Source: a virus
Reading direction: 5' to 3' (one strand)
IMG/VR virus record: IMGVR_UViG_3300042521_003031
Coordinates: 1-29,385 of that record
DNA: 29,385 nucleotides
Part shown: positions 28,511-29,385 of the stretch, one piece after another
Layout of the letters: each line of letters starts with the position of its first letter
How positions within the stretch are numbered: the first letter of the stretch is position 1
Translations under genes and position numbers: made by a program
The notes under the pieces: generated by a model
Databases searched by the model: none
What the model saw: only the letters and a program-made list of their open reading frames with translations
What the model was told of the DNA's origin: nothing

Positions 28511-28706
28511 TTGCTTCTTGCCGATGAATGTAAGATTTTAGTTCATGAAGATAAGCCCTAAGCATGGCTGCCTTCTCTAAATGCCACGGGTCATGACAGG
28601 CAAGATACAAAGCCATGTGGGCATCTACGGCCTTAAGAATATTATGAATGGGAGCGTTCCATGGCTCCCTAATAGGCGTGTTGAATGTCCGACGACGTTC
28701 GTCCAC
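28461..28706 (-). CDS. Conserved phage protein of unknown function
   Basis: An 81-residue protein starting at a GTG that overlaps the end of the phosphoesterase gene by 38 bases. The core APIHNILKAVDAHMALYLAC then HDPWHLEKAAMLRAYLHELK is a helical pattern found in many phage hypothetical proteins (regularly P-W...I..I..A...H...F/Y...GDPWH..KA..LR.Y...LK). No function is known. The start is uncertain because of the long overlap and the lack of a good Shine-Dalgarno sequence. Confidence 0.6.
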   Translation of the reverse strand: MDERRRTFNTPIREPWNAPIHNILKAVDAHMALYLACHDPWHLEKAAMLRAYLHELKSYIHRQEANVENLGEGAGREGGEA

Positions 28707-29241
28707 GGCGGAAAAATTCTTTTATATCTTCAAACTCTACTGGAGAAAAGTCATTCACTTCTAAGCAACAGTTGAAATAACGCTTATCAATCTGTCCATT
28801 GTCATCCAGGATACGATGGCAATGCAAATGGCCATGTACATTGCCCGTGTAATGCCCAGAAAGACACGATGGATGTACAGGGATGTGCGTAAAGATTAAG
28901 CCACCAGGAAACGTGCTATCACAAGGATGGAAGAATGCTCCCCTCACGTCTTCAAAATATGGCAAATAGTCTTTCAATGCGCCTTGATCATGATTGCCAC
29001 GAATGAGAATCTTTCTTCCATTGAGACGAGAAAGAAGCTTTAACGATGCGCGAGGAATAACTACATCACCGAGATGGTAAACAGTGTCGCGTTTGCCTAC
29101 TTTCGCGTTCCATCGTTCAATAATTGTTTCATCCATTTCTTCACACGATGCGAATGGACGTAATGGTTCACCATCGGGACGCACAAAATCAATCATCTTC
29201 GCGTGACCGAAGTGAGTGTCGCTCGTGACGAAAGCACTCAT
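28669..29241 (-). CDS. Calcineurin-like metallophosphoesterase
   Basis: A 190-residue two-metal phosphoesterase. The motifs are in order: TSDTHFGH (residues 6-13), YHLGDVV (55-61), RGNHD (about 80-84), FTHIPVHP (about 115-122) and NVHGHLH (about 132-138). This is the full set of metal ligands for a class III (YfcE/MJ-like) enzyme. Phage versions are often close to DNA or nucleotide metabolism genes; the substrate here is not known (cyclic nucleotide, 2',3'-phosphate or nucleotide signal molecule are possible). Its ATG shares one base with the stop of the upstream gene (TAATG). Confidence 0.9.
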   Translation of the reverse strand: MSAFVTSDTHFGHAKMIDFVRPDGEPLRPFASCEEMDETIIERWNAKVGKRDTVYHLGDVVIPRASLKLLSRLNGRKILIRGNHDQGALKDYLPYFEDVRGAFFHPCDSTFPGGLIFTHIPVHPSCLSGHYTGNVHGHLHCHRILDDNGQIDKRYFNCCLEVNDFSPVEFEDIKEFFRRGRTSSDIQHAY

Positions 29242-29385
29242 TATTTATATTCACCTACCACGCCAGTTTTTACAAATGGCCGCTCCATATTTTCGATTAT
29301 TTTAATGGTCCACTCTTCAGCTTCATTTAAATCGTGAAACACGTTGCGAAAATTCCACCACCAAAGCTCTTTTTCCTGCACTTCA
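29241..29385 (-). CDS. Partial gene at right edge, unknown
   Basis: The last 47 codons of a - strand gene that begins outside the window, ending with TAA at 29241-29243, coupled to the phosphoesterase start. The visible sequence has ELWWWNFRNVFHDLNEAEEW and ends FVKTGVVGEYK, without stop codons before the edge. The three tryptophans in a row are unusual. No family is recognised. Confidence 0.55.
   Translation of the reverse strand, partial: EVQEKELWWWNFRNVFHDLNEAEEWTIKIIENMERPFVKTGVVGEYK

Noticed and set aside
1-29385. CRISPR array, insertion sequence, integrase or attachment site
   Set aside because: No regularly spaced repeats, transposase, integrase or tRNA-end duplication were seen. The tRNA is complete and lies in a transcribed unit, so it was not called an attachment site.

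Overview
The window looks like part of the genome of a tailed double-stranded DNA phage with a long non-contractile tail (siphovirus-like). A cyanobacterial host is likely. The evidence is a lambda-like late gene order (terminase, portal, minor head protein, prohead protease with scaffold, decoration protein, capsid, connectors, tail tube, chaperone pair, very long tape measure, M/L/K/J-like tail tip), the absence of any sheath gene, and several small proteins resembling ones common in cyanophages, including a 39-residue protein with a DUF4278-like YRG motif. No integrase is visible. The host assignment is inference.

Layout. Positions 25585-28215 are read on the + strand: a PD-(D/E)XK-type nuclease coupled to the large terminase, a small unknown protein, then a structured leader, a tRNA-Leu(UAA) and a 39-residue protein, ending at a strong terminator near 28310-28337. 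Positions 28319-29385 run on the - strand toward that terminator: a partial gene, a metallophosphoesterase, a conserved small protein and a one-pass membrane protein. From 25510 down to position 1, nearly everything is read on the - strand as the virion operon: portal, minor head protein, a four-gene glycan-modification cassette (18930-22712), a small gene pair apparently joined by a -1 frameshift, protease/scaffold, decoration protein, major capsid, connectors, tail tube, then the tail genes. A lone XRE-type regulator (17685-17960) lies against the direction of its neighbours.

How it works together. The nuclease and terminase package DNA through the portal. The DUF2213 protease and a nested scaffold drive shell assembly of the DUF2184-type capsid protein and its decoration protein. 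The G/GT pair, made by a -1 frameshift, chaperones the tape measure, and the M/L/K/J-like proteins build the tail tip. A terminator hairpin after the tail-tube gene, which also buries the next gene's ribosome binding site, can keep the tube protein at higher level than the completion proteins. The GT4, GT32-like, FkbM and HAD genes are tightly packed inside the head operon and so should be made late. Virion glycosylation is the simplest guess; modification of a host surface glycan is the alternative.

The most unusual element is at 18306-18910. A canonical A-AAA-AAG slippery heptamer sits next to the stop codon of a DUF6496-like gene, with an SD-like sequence upstream and a 7-bp GC-rich hairpin downstream. 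A -1 slip gives a 201-residue fusion with a second conserved phage domain whose frame has no ATG or GTG start of its own. Together with the tail chaperone site this gives two probable programmed frameshifts in one structural operon.
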